Part shown: positions 10,543 through 19,465 of the stretch, one piece after another
How the letters are laid out: each line of letters starts with the position of its first letter
How positions within the stretch are numbered: position 1 is the first letter of the stretch
Origin: Gemmatimonas sp.
Lineage (GTDB): Bacteria; Gemmatimonadota; Gemmatimonadetes; Gemmatimonadales; Gemmatimonadaceae
Direction of reading: 5' to 3'
Assembly: GCF_031426495.1 (NCBI RefSeq)
Contig: NZ_JANPLK010000002.1
Span: 183,481-247,480 of the forward strand
DNA: 64,000 nucleotides
The notes under the pieces: generated by a model
Told to the model about the DNA's origin: nothing
Database searches by the model: none
Seen by the model: the letters and a program-made list of their open reading frames with translations, nothing else
Program-made: the position numbers and the translations under genes

Positions 10543-11196
10543 TCACCCAAACCACTCGCGCGGTTCGGTCCGTTGCTGATCCGCCGCTTCGAGAACCCAC
10601 GATTGCGCGATCGGCTCGGTGACTTCGTCCGCCACCCGCTCGAACCACTGCTGCGCCTGCGCATCGTCGCCGATCCGCCGCCAGAGTTCGCCGATGAGAT
10701 ACGTAATCACCGCCCGCTCTTCCATCGGCACCCCGTCGAATGCCTCGAGAGCATCGGCGAAACGCCACGCGGCCTTTCGGCGGAAGTATCGCTCGGCTTC
10801 GGTGTCGCTTTCGTCCACGCAGCACCACGCGGCCCGCAGATAGAGATCCGCGAGATAGCGCGGATCGCTCTCCTGCCACTCCGCCACTTTGGCGGCGTGT
10901 TCGTATTTGAGTGAGCCCGACGGCAGCTGCGATGTGAGCGACGGCGCCAGCTCGCTCCACACCAACGCGCGCAACATTTCGTCAGGGTGTGCGTCTTCGC
11001 CGAAATCCCGCTGCACTCCGGCGTACCCGCACTGTGTGCAGAGATGCACGAAGTACGGTAGCGGCTGCATGCCCGCCGCGCGTTCGTGGAAATCGGTGCG
11101 TTTCCCACCAAAGGCGTTGGTGGCAACGACGGTCTGCGAGCGAAACAGCGTTTCGCAGACGGGGCAGGTCAGTTCGATGAGATGCAGCGTGGTCAT
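10543..11196 (-). CDS. DUF2225 zinc-ribbon/TPR-like protein
   Basis: 217 residues. The N-terminus carries a CxxC pair (ELTCPVCETLFRS) and a second one (VHLCTQCGYAG), giving the four-cysteine zinc site typical of DUF2225. The rest is helical and resembles tetratricopeptide repeats (YLADLYLRAAWCC, YLIGELWRRIGDDAQAQQWF). The molecular role of the family is unknown. It ends at the palindromic repeat that separates it from upp. Confidence 0.85.
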   Translation of the reverse strand: MTTLHLIELTCPVCETLFRSQTVVATNAFGGKRTDFHERAAGMQPLPYFVHLCTQCGYAGVQRDFGEDAHPDEMLRALVWSELAPSLTSQLPSGSLKYEHAAKVAEWQESDPRYLADLYLRAAWCCVDESDTEAERYFRRKAAWRFADALEAFDGVPMEERAVITYLIGELWRRIGDDAQAQQWFERVADEVTEPIAQSWVLEAADQQRTEPREWFG

Positions 11197-11378
11197 GGCA
11201 CGGCGTCAGGGGACGGTGAGGAGTGTCGGCACCATCCGTCTCGGAGTTGAACACGGACCCCCCGATTCGCTGCGGCGAGCTTGTACCGCCCCGAAATCGC
11301 GGCTATCTTCTCGCGACTTGTTCGGCGATTAGTGCTTGGAGCTCTCGATCGCGTCGGTCTCCCGTTCCCGGGTCGTTG

Positions 11379-12335
11379 ATGTTGATCAATCTGGTGCCGG
11401 ATTTTCTCGCCGTACTCGAAGCCGACGATCGAGTGTCGGCGTATCTCGCCTATTTCGAGCGCCACAAGGCGCTGCTGACGGCCTACTGGGACAACTATGT
11501 CCTCGAGCCCTCAGGGCCACATTTCGAAGAGGTCGTGCAGTCTACGGTCACCGCGAATCGCGACGACCTGCTCACGCTCCTTTCACGCACCGATGTGGTC
11601 GCGCTGGCACGTCAGGCGGAGGAGAAGGTCCGCACCCTGCTCGACATCGATGTGCCCTACGATGTGGTGCTCATGGTCGGCGTGGGCGCGGCGAATGCCG
11701 GAGAGCTGGTCGTCAACGGCCGCGGTGTCGCCTTCGTGTGCCTCGAGCATTTCACCGGCGTCGCCAATCCCGACACGCAGGGACTTGGTCTCGATCCCGA
11801 ACTGATTCCGCTCTGGCTCGCGCACGAACTCACGCACGTGGTGCGCTACACGTCGCCGTCCAGCCGCAGCGACATGCGCGGCTTCGTGGAAGACGCCGGC
11901 GGCTACTATTCGTACTGGGAAACGGGCCGCCAGGCCTCGCTGCGCGAACTGCTGGTGAATGAAGGACTCGCCGTGCACGTGTCCCGCGCCGTGAGCCCGG
12001 GACACGCCGCATGGGAGTACTTCGGGTTCGCCCGCAAGCAGTACGCCCGCGTGCGCGAAGTCGAGCCGGTGCTCCATCGCGCCTTGGTCAGCGACGGCGA
12101 CCGCGCGGCCCTCGGCCTGCGCTTGCGCTACCTCTCCGGCGGCATGAGCGACGAAGCCCGCACGGTGGAGCGCACGGTCCTCCCCGAACGCGCCGGCTAC
12201 TTCCTCGGCGCCCGCATGGTGGAAGCGGCTATCGCCGCCCGCGGCTACGCCTGGGCCACCCGCGCCAGCGTCTACGAACTCGCCACCGTGAACGAACCGG
12301 TGATGGAGCGCCCGAGGCTCACGATCGTCGGGTGA
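11379..12335 (+). CDS. HELTH-motif zinc metallopeptidase-like protein
   Basis: 318 residues from the ATG at 11379. The frame is open further upstream, but that part is Ser/Arg-rich and unconserved. The zinc motif HELTHVVRY is followed 50 or so residues later by LLVNEGLAVHVSRA, supplying a Glu in an NEGLAxH context, as in DUF2268-like gluzincins. No signal peptide is seen with this start, so it is probably cytoplasmic. The substrate is unknown. Confidence 0.78.
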   Translation: MLINLVPDFLAVLEADDRVSAYLAYFERHKALLTAYWDNYVLEPSGPHFEEVVQSTVTANRDDLLTLLSRTDVVALARQAEEKVRTLLDIDVPYDVVLMVGVGAANAGELVVNGRGVAFVCLEHFTGVANPDTQGLGLDPELIPLWLAHELTHVVRYTSPSSRSDMRGFVEDAGGYYSYWETGRQASLRELLVNEGLAVHVSRAVSPGHAAWEYFGFARKQYARVREVEPVLHRALVSDGDRAALGLRLRYLSGGMSDEARTVERTVLPERAGYFLGARMVEAAIAARGYAWATRASVYELATVNEPVMERPRLTIVG

Positions 12336-12357
12336 TGTTGGGTCGGACGGTTCGTGA

Positions 12358-12512
12358 ACGGCAACAGCAACTGAAAAGCAACAGCGGGAACACGGAATCC
12401 ACAGGATTGCACCGATTGCACAGATAGGATCAAAGGCGATTTTTTCTTATCTGTGCGATCTGCGTTATCCCGTGGACTCCGTGTTCCCGCTGTTGCTGTT
12501 GTTTTTCGCCGA
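12358..12512. repeat. Large imperfect intergenic palindrome (ACACGGA type) with CAACAG flanks
   Basis: The left arm has AACAGCGGGAACACGGA, a TCCAC word and a CACAGATA word, and the right arm has the complements in reverse order, around a loop with a T-run. The outer flanks are CAACAGCAAC and CTGTTGCTGTTG. It sits exactly between the convergent metallopeptidase and mnmE genes. The T-run in the loop and TTTTT after the right arm suggest bidirectional termination. Confidence 0.8.
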
Positions 12513-12525
12513 GAGAATCCGCGCG

Positions 12526-13917
12526 TTACTTCCCGATACAGAACTCGCGGAACACCCGATCCAGCACGTCTTCGGTATCCACGATGCCGATGAGATCGGA
12601 TAGCGACTCGCGCGCCGCGTAGAGATGCACGGCGGCCACCGGCGCCGGCAACGCGCCGCTTTCCCAGGCGAGCAGGAACTCACACAGCTCCTCGTGCGCC
12701 TCAGATAGTCCGGCGCGATGACGTTCACGTGTCACCAGTACGTCATCACCGGTCGGTCGCCCCACCACACTTACCGCGGCGGCACCGTCAATCGCCTCGA
12801 GCAGATCCCGGAGCCCCTGCCCCGTCTCGGCGCTCACACCGATCGCATTCCCGGCGGTCTCCTCCGCGCTCAGATCCGCCTTCGTGTGCACCGGAATCAC
12901 CGTTCCCGCCGTGCGCGCGGCAATCACGACATGCGTCGCCGCGATATCCCCAGCAGTCGCGCCGCACGCCAGCACGACCTGGGCCTGCGCCAGATAGCGC
13001 GTGCTCACTTCGATGCCGAGTCGCTCGATTTCGTCGTCGGTATCGCGGAGGCCGGCGGTGTCCACGAAGCGCAGTGGCAGCGGGGCGCGATCGAGCACCG
13101 CTTCGATCGCATCACGGGTCGTGCCGGCGATCGGCGTTACCAACGCGCGCGACTCGCCCAAGAGGGCGTTGAAGAGTGACGACTTGCCCGCATTGGGCGG
13201 GCCCGCGATCACCACGAGCACACCATCACGCAGCACGGCGGCCTGCGGGGCCGTGTTCATGAGCGCGCGCACAGCGTCGCGCAGCGACTCCGCCGCATGG
13301 TTTATGCGGGCGGGGACGATCGGGCCGTCATCTTCTTCGGGGAAGTCGATGTCGTAGGCGATCAGCGCTTCCAGATGAATCACCTCGTCGCGCAACGCGA
13401 GCAGACGTCGCGAAAGCCCGCCGTCGAGCTGCGACAGCGCCTGACGGTGCATGGCGGTGGTGCGCGCATCAATCAGATCGGCCACCGCTTCGGCCTGCAC
13501 CAGATCCATGCGGCCATTCAGCACGGCGCGGCGCGTGAATTCACCGGGGGTAGCCGGTCGCGCGCCAGCGGCCACACAGGCGGCCAGCACCAATGCCGGC
13601 ACCACGTGACCGCCGTGCGTCGAGATCTCCACCACATCGTCGCCCGTGTACGAACGGGGCGCGGCGAACCAGGTGACGACCGCGTCGTCGAGCGGTTCGC
13701 CGTTGGGGTGGTGCAACGCCACACGCGTGGCGCGGCGCGGGTGCAGCCCGGAGGCTCCACCGGAGGCGCCAAGGGCGCGAGCAATGTCGATCGCTCGCGC
13801 CCCTGACAGCCGAATCACGGCAATCGCCCCGCGTCCAGCGGCCGTGGCAAGGGCAACGATCGTGTCGTCGCCACCAGGCAGCTGGCGGGCCGTCACCACG
13901 TCGTTATCCCCGCACAA
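12526..13917 (-). CDS. mnmE: tRNA modification GTPase MnmE
   Basis: With MnmG it installs the 5-carboxymethylaminomethyl group on U34 of tRNAs. 463 residues from a TTG at 13917. A GTG at 13899 is an equally good start and avoids overlapping yidC. The N-terminal formyl-tetrahydrofolate-binding domain begins DTIVALATAAGRGAIAVIRL. The G domain has Walker A GPPNAGKSSLFNALL, G2/G3 TRDAIE and DTAGLRDTDDEIE, and G4 HTKADL. The protein ends in CIGK, the FCIGK motif with its essential Cys. It is the last gene of the rpmH-rnpA-yidD-yidC-mnmE block, and its partner mnmG lies at the other end of the window. Confidence 0.97.
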   Translation of the reverse strand: MCGDNDVVTARQLPGGDDTIVALATAAGRGAIAVIRLSGARAIDIARALGASGGASGLHPRRATRVALHHPNGEPLDDAVVTWFAAPRSYTGDDVVEISTHGGHVVPALVLAACVAAGARPATPGEFTRRAVLNGRMDLVQAEAVADLIDARTTAMHRQALSQLDGGLSRRLLALRDEVIHLEALIAYDIDFPEEDDGPIVPARINHAAESLRDAVRALMNTAPQAAVLRDGVLVVIAGPPNAGKSSLFNALLGESRALVTPIAGTTRDAIEAVLDRAPLPLRFVDTAGLRDTDDEIERLGIEVSTRYLAQAQVVLACGATAGDIAATHVVIAARTAGTVIPVHTKADLSAEETAGNAIGVSAETGQGLRDLLEAIDGAAAVSVVGRPTGDDVLVTRERHRAGLSEAHEELCEFLLAWESGALPAPVAAVHLYAARESLSDLIGIVDTEDVLDRVFREFCIGK

Positions 13918-15604
13918 CCGGTGGTTGCGCCTTCGTGCGCTCCTGCGAGATCAGCCACTGCTGCGGCAATGACGCGAGGTTCTGCACGAAGTAATAGAGG
14001 TTGAGACCCGAGGCCATGTTGAAGAAGATCACCATCATCATGGCAGGCATCAGGTACATCATCATCTTCTGCTGCTCGTTCGCCTTCATGCCGCGCATGC
14101 CGATGTACGACAGGCCCATCGCCGTGATCGCCACAAGCACGGGCAACACGAAGAACGGATCCTTGAGCGAGATGTCAGGGAACCACAGGAACGACACCCC
14201 GCGGAACTCGATCGTGTTCTGAAACACGAAGAAGAGCGCGAAGAACACCGGCAACGGGATCAGCATCGGCAGACAGCCCGACAGGGAGCTGAACGGCGAC
14301 ATGCCGTGCTCCTTGTACACGCGCATCATTTCCGCCTGCAGCTTGGTTGGATCGCCCTTGTACTTCGTCTGGATTTCGGCCAAGTGCGGCTGAATGCGCT
14401 GCATCTGCATCGAGCTGCGCATCGCCTTCTGATTCAACGGCCACAGAATGAGTCGCACTGCTACGCCGAATACCACCAGGATCCAGCCGTACGACAGGCC
14501 AAGCGTCGACTTCATCCAGAGCAGCAGGCGAATGACCATTGTCGCGAACGGCTGCACGACCCCCTGCAACCAGCCGCCGTACGGGTTCGACGTTTCGAAC
14601 GAGCGCCCGATGGCCACGAGCCGCTTGAACTCCTGCGGACCGGCGTAGACTTCGAACGCCACGGCGCCGCTCTTGAGCGAGGCGACGATGGTCGCCTGAC
14701 TGCGCGTGGCCGCCTTGGCGACACGGTCACCGCCGGTGAAGTTCACCTCCGCGAAGCCCGGCACGCCCTGCGGTGCGAGCACCCCCATCAGGAAGTACTT
14801 GTTCTTGGCCACCGTCCAGTTGATCGGACCCGCTTCGATACGCCGCTCACCGGGATCGAGCGAAGCGAAGGTGACACCCTTCGCATTCTGCTGGTCGAGC
14901 TTGTAGGCATACGCGAGGTGCGACTGATCTTCGGTGGTGTCCGATTCCGACGAGCGGAAGCCGGGCGGCATGTCGATCAGCAGGAAGCTGTTCTCGGGCG
15001 CACCCTGCACCGTCGCCGACACGTTCACGCGGTAGCTGTCGGGCAGGAACGAGTACGCGATCGTGATCGCACGGGCGCCGACGGTGGCGTCGTAGCGTAC
15101 CACGGCCCGACCGTTCTCCTCGGATCGCGTGCTGGTGAATGTCTGCGCATTCAGCGCGACGGTGTCACCGGGCGACACGAGACGGAAGCTGAGCAACCGG
15201 TCGCCCGCCTTCGCGAGCTCCACCGGGCCGCCCTTGGTGCGCCCCTTGTTGGAAAGCGCGACGTACTGCTGCATCTCGACGCCGATCAGCGCCGCGCCGC
15301 GGTTCGTGGTTCGGAAGATGGCCGGCGTGGTGGTCACCACGGCGGTGTCGACCGGCAACGCAACCGACCGCGGCGCGGCGCCCACCGAGTCGGGCAGGGC
15401 GCTCATGCCGGGCGCCGCGATACCAGCGGCGGCGGCGGCTGCCGTCGCGGTGGCAGTATCGGCGACGACGGGAGTGGTGCTGGCGGAGTCTGTTACCGCG
15501 GTCTTGCTTCCAGGCGCCGGGACCGGCGACGGGAAGAGGATCGGCGTCAGAATCAGGACCGCCGCCATCAGGACGACGGCGAGGACGATGCGACGTGGTT
15601 CCAT
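13904..15604 (-). CDS. yidC: Membrane protein insertase YidC
   Basis: 566 residues from the ATG at 15604 (MEPRRIVLAVVLMAAVLILT, the first membrane helix). The large periplasmic domain spans about 50-350 and marks a Gram-negative-type YidC. The conserved insertase core follows (LSYGWILVVFGVAVRLILWP, then QKAMRSSMQMQRIQP) with the hydrophilic-groove Arg. The C-terminal helices include LIPLPVFFALFFVF, AMMMVIFFNMASGLNLYYFV and the final LPQQWLISQER. It inserts membrane proteins alone or with SecYEG. It lies between yidD and mnmE on the same strand. Confidence 0.97.
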   Translation of the reverse strand: MEPRRIVLAVVLMAAVLILTPILFPSPVPAPGSKTAVTDSASTTPVVADTATATAAAAAAGIAAPGMSALPDSVGAAPRSVALPVDTAVVTTTPAIFRTTNRGAALIGVEMQQYVALSNKGRTKGGPVELAKAGDRLLSFRLVSPGDTVALNAQTFTSTRSEENGRAVVRYDATVGARAITIAYSFLPDSYRVNVSATVQGAPENSFLLIDMPPGFRSSESDTTEDQSHLAYAYKLDQQNAKGVTFASLDPGERRIEAGPINWTVAKNKYFLMGVLAPQGVPGFAEVNFTGGDRVAKAATRSQATIVASLKSGAVAFEVYAGPQEFKRLVAIGRSFETSNPYGGWLQGVVQPFATMVIRLLLWMKSTLGLSYGWILVVFGVAVRLILWPLNQKAMRSSMQMQRIQPHLAEIQTKYKGDPTKLQAEMMRVYKEHGMSPFSSLSGCLPMLIPLPVFFALFFVFQNTIEFRGVSFLWFPDISLKDPFFVLPVLVAITAMGLSYIGMRGMKANEQQKMMMYLMPAMMMVIFFNMASGLNLYYFVQNLASLPQQWLISQERTKAQPPVVRG

Positions 15605-15623
15605 GGTCTGTATAAGGGAGCGC

Positions 15624-15836
15624 TCAGGGCACCGGATCAAATCCGCCGGGCCGGAACGGATGACAGCGCCCGATACGGCGCAAAGCCATCCATCCTCCGC
15701 GTGCCGCACCGTGACGCTCCAGCGCCTCGATCGCGTACGCAGAACACGAAGGATAATAGCGGCAGGCGCCCCCGAAGATGGGCGACAGCGTCAGCTGGTA
15801 CCCGCGCACGATCAGAATGAACAGCTTCGCGATCAC
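15624..15836 (-). CDS. yidD: Membrane protein insertion efficiency factor YidD
   Basis: A 70-residue protein starting at GTG 15836. An amphipathic N-terminus (KLFILIVRGYQLTLSPIFG) is followed by the three-cysteine signature CRYYPSCSAYAIEALERHG and the terminal GRCHPFRPGGFDPVP, which together are diagnostic of YidD. The gene is short and hidden in a longer, unrelated open frame. It sits between rnpA and yidC as in most bacteria, 19 bp from yidC. Confidence 0.95.
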   Translation of the reverse strand: MIAKLFILIVRGYQLTLSPIFGGACRYYPSCSAYAIEALERHGAARGGWMALRRIGRCHPFRPGGFDPVP

Positions 15837-15852
15837 GGCAGGAACGTTGAAG

Positions 15853-16164
15853 TCACCGTGCGATCTTTCGCACAGCCTGCAACACTTCGGCGCGAAGCGT
15901 CTCGAAGTTTCTGGTATACGCCACCGGGAGCACCTTGAACACGAGGTCCATCGGCGGGAGCTCGGGAAGCACGTCCACGCGGATGAGTTCGCGGAGCCTC
16001 CGTTTGAGGCGGTTCCGATCGACACCCGAGTGCTTGTACTTGGGGATCACGAACCCCACCCGAGGAACGTCAAGAAGGGAAGCTAGGGCGCGCACATCCA
16101 TTGAGGCGGTGCGCACTCGCTTCCCTTCGTGTCGAACCCGCTCGAGATCGGCCCCGCGCGTCAA
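15853..16164 (-). CDS. rnpA: Ribonuclease P protein component, start uncertain
   Basis: The protein subunit that helps RNase P RNA mature tRNA 5' ends. The core contains VGFVIPKYKHSGVDRNRLKRRLREL, the RNR signature region of RnpA. The only in-frame start codon is TTG at 16164, giving 103 residues. Reading upstream in frame gives FPRAKRL directly before it, which resembles the conserved RnpA N-terminus, and no ATG, GTG, TTG or CTG occurs between that and the upstream stop. Translation may start at a non-standard codon or be coupled to rpmH, whose stop lies 28 bp before the TTG. Confidence 0.92.
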   Translation of the reverse strand: MTRGADLERVRHEGKRVRTASMDVRALASLLDVPRVGFVIPKYKHSGVDRNRLKRRLRELIRVDVLPELPPMDLVFKVLPVAYTRNFETLRAEVLQAVRKIAR

Positions 16165-16192
16165 TCGTTTCGCGCGCGGGAACGACCGGGAA

Positions 16193-16357
16193 TCAGGCGC
16201 CGGTATACTTCGACGGGATCTGGACGGTCAACACCTTGCGGCCCTTACGGCGGCGACGGGCGAGAACCTCACGGCCCCACTTCGTCTCCATACGCGCACG
16301 GAAGCCGTGCTTGCGGACTCGCTTGGTGTTACGCGGATTGTATGTCGGCTTGCCCAT
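16193..16357 (-). CDS. rpmH: 50S ribosomal protein L34
   Basis: 54 residues, highly basic: MGKPTYNPRNTKRVRKHGFR, then RKGRKVLTV. The start, length and composition are those of L34. It is the first gene of the block and diverges from dnaA, the classic arrangement beside bacterial origins. Its final codons are followed at once by the rnpA region in the +1 frame. Confidence 0.97.
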   Translation of the reverse strand: MGKPTYNPRNTKRVRKHGFRARMETKWGREVLARRRRKGRKVLTVQIPSKYTGA

Positions 16358-16682
16358 AATAATGCTCGAGGTAACGCGGTATAGAACGCAGTGATTCGAT
16401 GAGAGTCGCCACGGCCCGCAGTCGATCGCGTTCGGTAGCAGCCTTAGAATTTACTCGCGGGACTGGCTTGAGGTCAAGCCCGCCAAGTACTCCCGCGACA
16501 ACGATTTGCCCTCGCCGACCCAATCCACGTGTCAACTTGCTTGCGCTCACGAATGCGATACTGGTGTCACGTCGCTGACGCGATTGACTTATCCACACGC
16601 GAGCGTAACCTTCGCCGCCCCCGCCTGATTCTCGTTCGATTCTCGCCCACGGCCGGGGCCGCCCGAACCCCGACCTCCTGTC
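16358..16682. other. rpmH-dnaA divergent intergenic region, candidate origin
   Basis: 325 bp without a gene. It contains one perfect DnaA box and a nested palindrome at 16456-16497. A divergent rpmH/dnaA gap is where many bacteria place oriC or its promoters. With only one perfect box visible, the origin assignment is tentative. Confidence 0.4.
16589..16597 (+). promoter_or_regulatory. DnaA box upstream of dnaA
   Basis: TTATCCACA matches the consensus TTATNCACA exactly and lies 86 bp before the dnaA start. It could serve dnaA autoregulation, origin function or both. Confidence 0.65.
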
Positions 16683-18101
16683 ATGTCCCTTACGCCTGCC
16701 GAAACCTGGGATCGCCTGCGCCAACGCGCCCGGCAGGTCCTCCCGGAGCAGACGTACCGCACCTGGCTCGAGCCCACCGACGCCCTCGGCCTGGAAGGAG
16801 ACACCCTCCTCATCGGCGCCCCCGACCAGTTCTCAGCCGATTGGAACGAGTCCAAACACGCCGATCTGCTGACCAGCTTCGCCGCTGTCGCCCTCGGGCA
16901 CCCGATGAAGGTGCGCTTCAAGGTGGCAGAAGAACGCATGGGTCGGGTGCAGATGGACATGTTCGTACAGCCGCCACCAGCACCTGTGGTAGCGCCACTA
17001 ACGGCGCACCAACAGCGCTTGTCGGCGCCACTGAACCCCCGATACACGTTCGATCAGTTCGTCATCGGCAAGTCGAACGACGTCGCCGCCGCCGCCGCAC
17101 AAGCCGCCGCGCAAGCGCCGGGCAAGGTCTACAACCCGCTCTTCATCTATGGAGAGACGGGGCTCGGCAAAACGCACCTCATGCAGGGTATCGCCCACGA
17201 GCTGCTCAAACGCACCCCCACGCTGCGACTCGCCTTCGTCGGGACCGAGCAGTTCACGAATGAGTTCGTCAACGCGATCCAGACCGGACAGATGGGCGAT
17301 TTCCGTCGCCGCTTCCGGGAAATTGATCTGCTGCTGGTCGACGACGTCCAGTTTCTGAAAGGGAAGGAATCCACGCAGGAGGAATTCTTCCACACCTTCA
17401 ACGCCATCTATGAGGCCGGTCGTCAGATCGTCCTCACCTCCGACCGGCCCCCCAAGGAGATCCCGGGACTCGAGTCCCGCCTCGTCTCCCGCTTCGAGTG
17501 GGGCATGGTGGCCAATGTCGATTCCCCCGATCTCGAGCACCGGATCGCGATTCTGCGAAAGAAGGCGAGCCTCGATCACCTCGAGCTCACCATCCCCGAC
17601 GAGGTCATTGAGTTCATCGCCCAGCATGTGAAGTCGTCGGTGCGTGAGCTGGAAGGGTCGATCATCAAGCTCCTGGCCTATGCCTCGCTCAAGCACCGCG
17701 AGATCTCCATCGAGCTCGCCCGCGAAGCACTCCGCGACAAACTCAAAAGCGCCACGACATCGGATTTTCCCGATATCCCGCCCACGACGATCACGGTGGC
17801 CACCATTCAGCAGGTGGTCTCGCGCGAGTGGGGCGTTACCCCCGACGGGCTTCGCTCGAAAACCCGTACCAAGCAGCTCACGACCCCGCGCCAGGTCGCG
17901 ATGTACCTCTGTCGGGAGCTGCTGGCGCTCCAGCTGGTCGAAATCGGCAACGCCTTCGGCGGACGCGATCACTCCACCGTGATCCATTCGCTCGATCGGG
18001 TGGCCGAGGATATGGGGGGAGAGCCCGGTTTTGCCGACCGGGTGTTGAAAGTCCGGGGCATGTTGGAAACTCTCCGATCCACTGGACAACTCGGGACCTG
18101 A
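16683..18101 (+). CDS. dnaA: Chromosomal replication initiator DnaA
   Basis: 472 residues. The N-terminal DnaB/DiaA-interaction domain is LTPAETWDRLRQRARQVLPEQ, and a variable linker extends to about 115. The AAA+ domain follows, with Walker A YGETGLGKTHLMQG, Walker B LLVDDVQFLKGKE and sensor motifs. C-terminal domain IV has the DnaA-box-binding signature RQVAMYLCRELLALQLVEIGNAFGGRDHSTV split over its helix-turn-helix. It recruits the helicase to oriC. dnaN follows 230 bp downstream. Confidence 0.98.
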   Translation: MSLTPAETWDRLRQRARQVLPEQTYRTWLEPTDALGLEGDTLLIGAPDQFSADWNESKHADLLTSFAAVALGHPMKVRFKVAEERMGRVQMDMFVQPPPAPVVAPLTAHQQRLSAPLNPRYTFDQFVIGKSNDVAAAAAQAAAQAPGKVYNPLFIYGETGLGKTHLMQGIAHELLKRTPTLRLAFVGTEQFTNEFVNAIQTGQMGDFRRRFREIDLLLVDDVQFLKGKESTQEEFFHTFNAIYEAGRQIVLTSDRPPKEIPGLESRLVSRFEWGMVANVDSPDLEHRIAILRKKASLDHLELTIPDEVIEFIAQHVKSSVRELEGSIIKLLAYASLKHREISIELAREALRDKLKSATTSDFPDIPPTTITVATIQQVVSREWGVTPDGLRSKTRTKQLTTPRQVAMYLCRELLALQLVEIGNAFGGRDHSTVIHSLDRVAEDMGGEPGFADRVLKVRGMLETLRSTGQLGT

Positions 18102-18331
18102 GTCCCCAGTCGTCCACATCGCCGCGCATCTTTCCCCCCAGTCGTGGGCCCCGATGTGCAGCAATGCGGAGAAAAAGCACTACTCGACATGGAATGCACA
18201 TGATGCGGCATGGCGGAAGTGCTTTGGCACATGTAGCTTGCGGCGTTTGTAGACAAGCCCACACGCCCTGCTGCTACTACCAGTTTTATCTCTAAGACTC
18301 TTTTTAACAGCAGTCCTTCCACACAACGGGC

Positions 18332-19444
18332 ATGCGCTTCACGATCTCGCGCGAGAAACTCCAAGAAGGACTCGCGGCGGTAACCGCCGCCGTACCGGCC
18401 AAGACCACTTTGCCGGTCCTGTCGAACCTGCTCGTCGAAACCACCGAGCGCGGGATTCGTTTCTCCGCGACCGACCTCGACATCGCCGTCAGCACGGAAG
18501 TCAGTGCCGATGTCGAAACGCCGGGGGCGATCACGATTCCCGCCAAGAAGCTGAGTGAGATCGCGCGCGAGCTGCCGCCGTCTCCCGTGAAAGTTTCGGC
18601 CAGCGGCGAACAGCGTGTCACCATCGAATGCGGACGATCCAAGTTCAAGCTGCTTGGCCTGCCGCGCGATGAGTTTCCGACGTTCCCCACCGTGCGCTTC
18701 AATGATTCGTGGCGCGTGAAGTCGGGTGAACTGCAGAAGCTCATTTCGCATGTCGCGTTCGCGGTGAGCACCGAAGAGTCACGACCCATTCTCAATGGCG
18801 TGCTCTGGGAGTTGCGCGAAGATCGCATGCGCATGGTGGCCACCAATGGTCACCGTTTGTCGAAGATGGAACTGCCGGTGGAATCGAGCAGTGCGCCGCC
18901 GGGTGATTTGATCGTGCCGCCCAAGGCGCTCGAGCAGATCAAGCGTCTCTTCCCAGCTGAGGAAGAACTCGAAATTGCACGTGGTGAAAACCATCTCGGT
19001 TTCCGTTCGCCGTTCACACAGGTGTTCACGCGCCTGGTCGAAGGCCCGTATCCGAATTACGAACAGGTCATTCCGAAGGACAACGATCGCTTCTGTCTGT
19101 GCGACAAGGCGGCGCTCACCAGTGCGCTCAAGCGCATGAGCGTGATCGCGTCCGACCAGACGCACCGCATCAAGATGTCGTTCAACACCGGTATGCTGAA
19201 GTTCAGCGTGACCACGCCGGACCTGGGCGAAGCCTCTGATGAACTGCCGGTGAACTACAACGGCGACCAGCTCGATATCGGCTTCAACGCCACGTATCTG
19301 CTGGAGATCCTGCGCTACATGCCCACCGAGCAGGTGCGGCTCACGTTCAAGGCGCCGGAGCGTGCGGCCACGATCGAGCCCGAAGGCTGGGATGATCCGG
19401 CCAAGTATCTCTGCCTGGTGATGCCGCTGCGCTTGATGGACTGA
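18332..19444 (+). CDS. dnaN: DNA polymerase III sliding clamp (beta subunit)
   Basis: 370 residues. The start MRFTISREKLQEGLAAVTAAVP is typical, there are three repeats of the clamp fold, and the C-terminus YLCLVMPLRLMD holds the MPxR motif that lines the partner-binding pocket. It encircles DNA and tethers polymerases. The 230-bp gap after dnaA holds no gene and no perfect DnaA box. The reading frame ends 22 bp from the convergent lipoprotein gene. Confidence 0.98.
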   Translation: MRFTISREKLQEGLAAVTAAVPAKTTLPVLSNLLVETTERGIRFSATDLDIAVSTEVSADVETPGAITIPAKKLSEIARELPPSPVKVSASGEQRVTIECGRSKFKLLGLPRDEFPTFPTVRFNDSWRVKSGELQKLISHVAFAVSTEESRPILNGVLWELREDRMRMVATNGHRLSKMELPVESSSAPPGDLIVPPKALEQIKRLFPAEEELEIARGENHLGFRSPFTQVFTRLVEGPYPNYEQVIPKDNDRFCLCDKAALTSALKRMSVIASDQTHRIKMSFNTGMLKFSVTTPDLGEASDELPVNYNGDQLDIGFNATYLLEILRYMPTEQVRLTFKAPERAATIEPEGWDDPAKYLCLVMPLRLMD

Positions 19445-19465
19445 TCAGCGCCACGCGGTCACCGT

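Noticed and set aside
14306..15820. 504-codon plus-strand open frame over yidC
   Set aside because: Shadow of the conserved yidC gene with no domain or plausible start context.
18102..18331. dnaA-dnaN gap as oriC
   Set aside because: No perfect DnaA box. Only TCGTCCACA- and CCTTCCACA-like words are seen.
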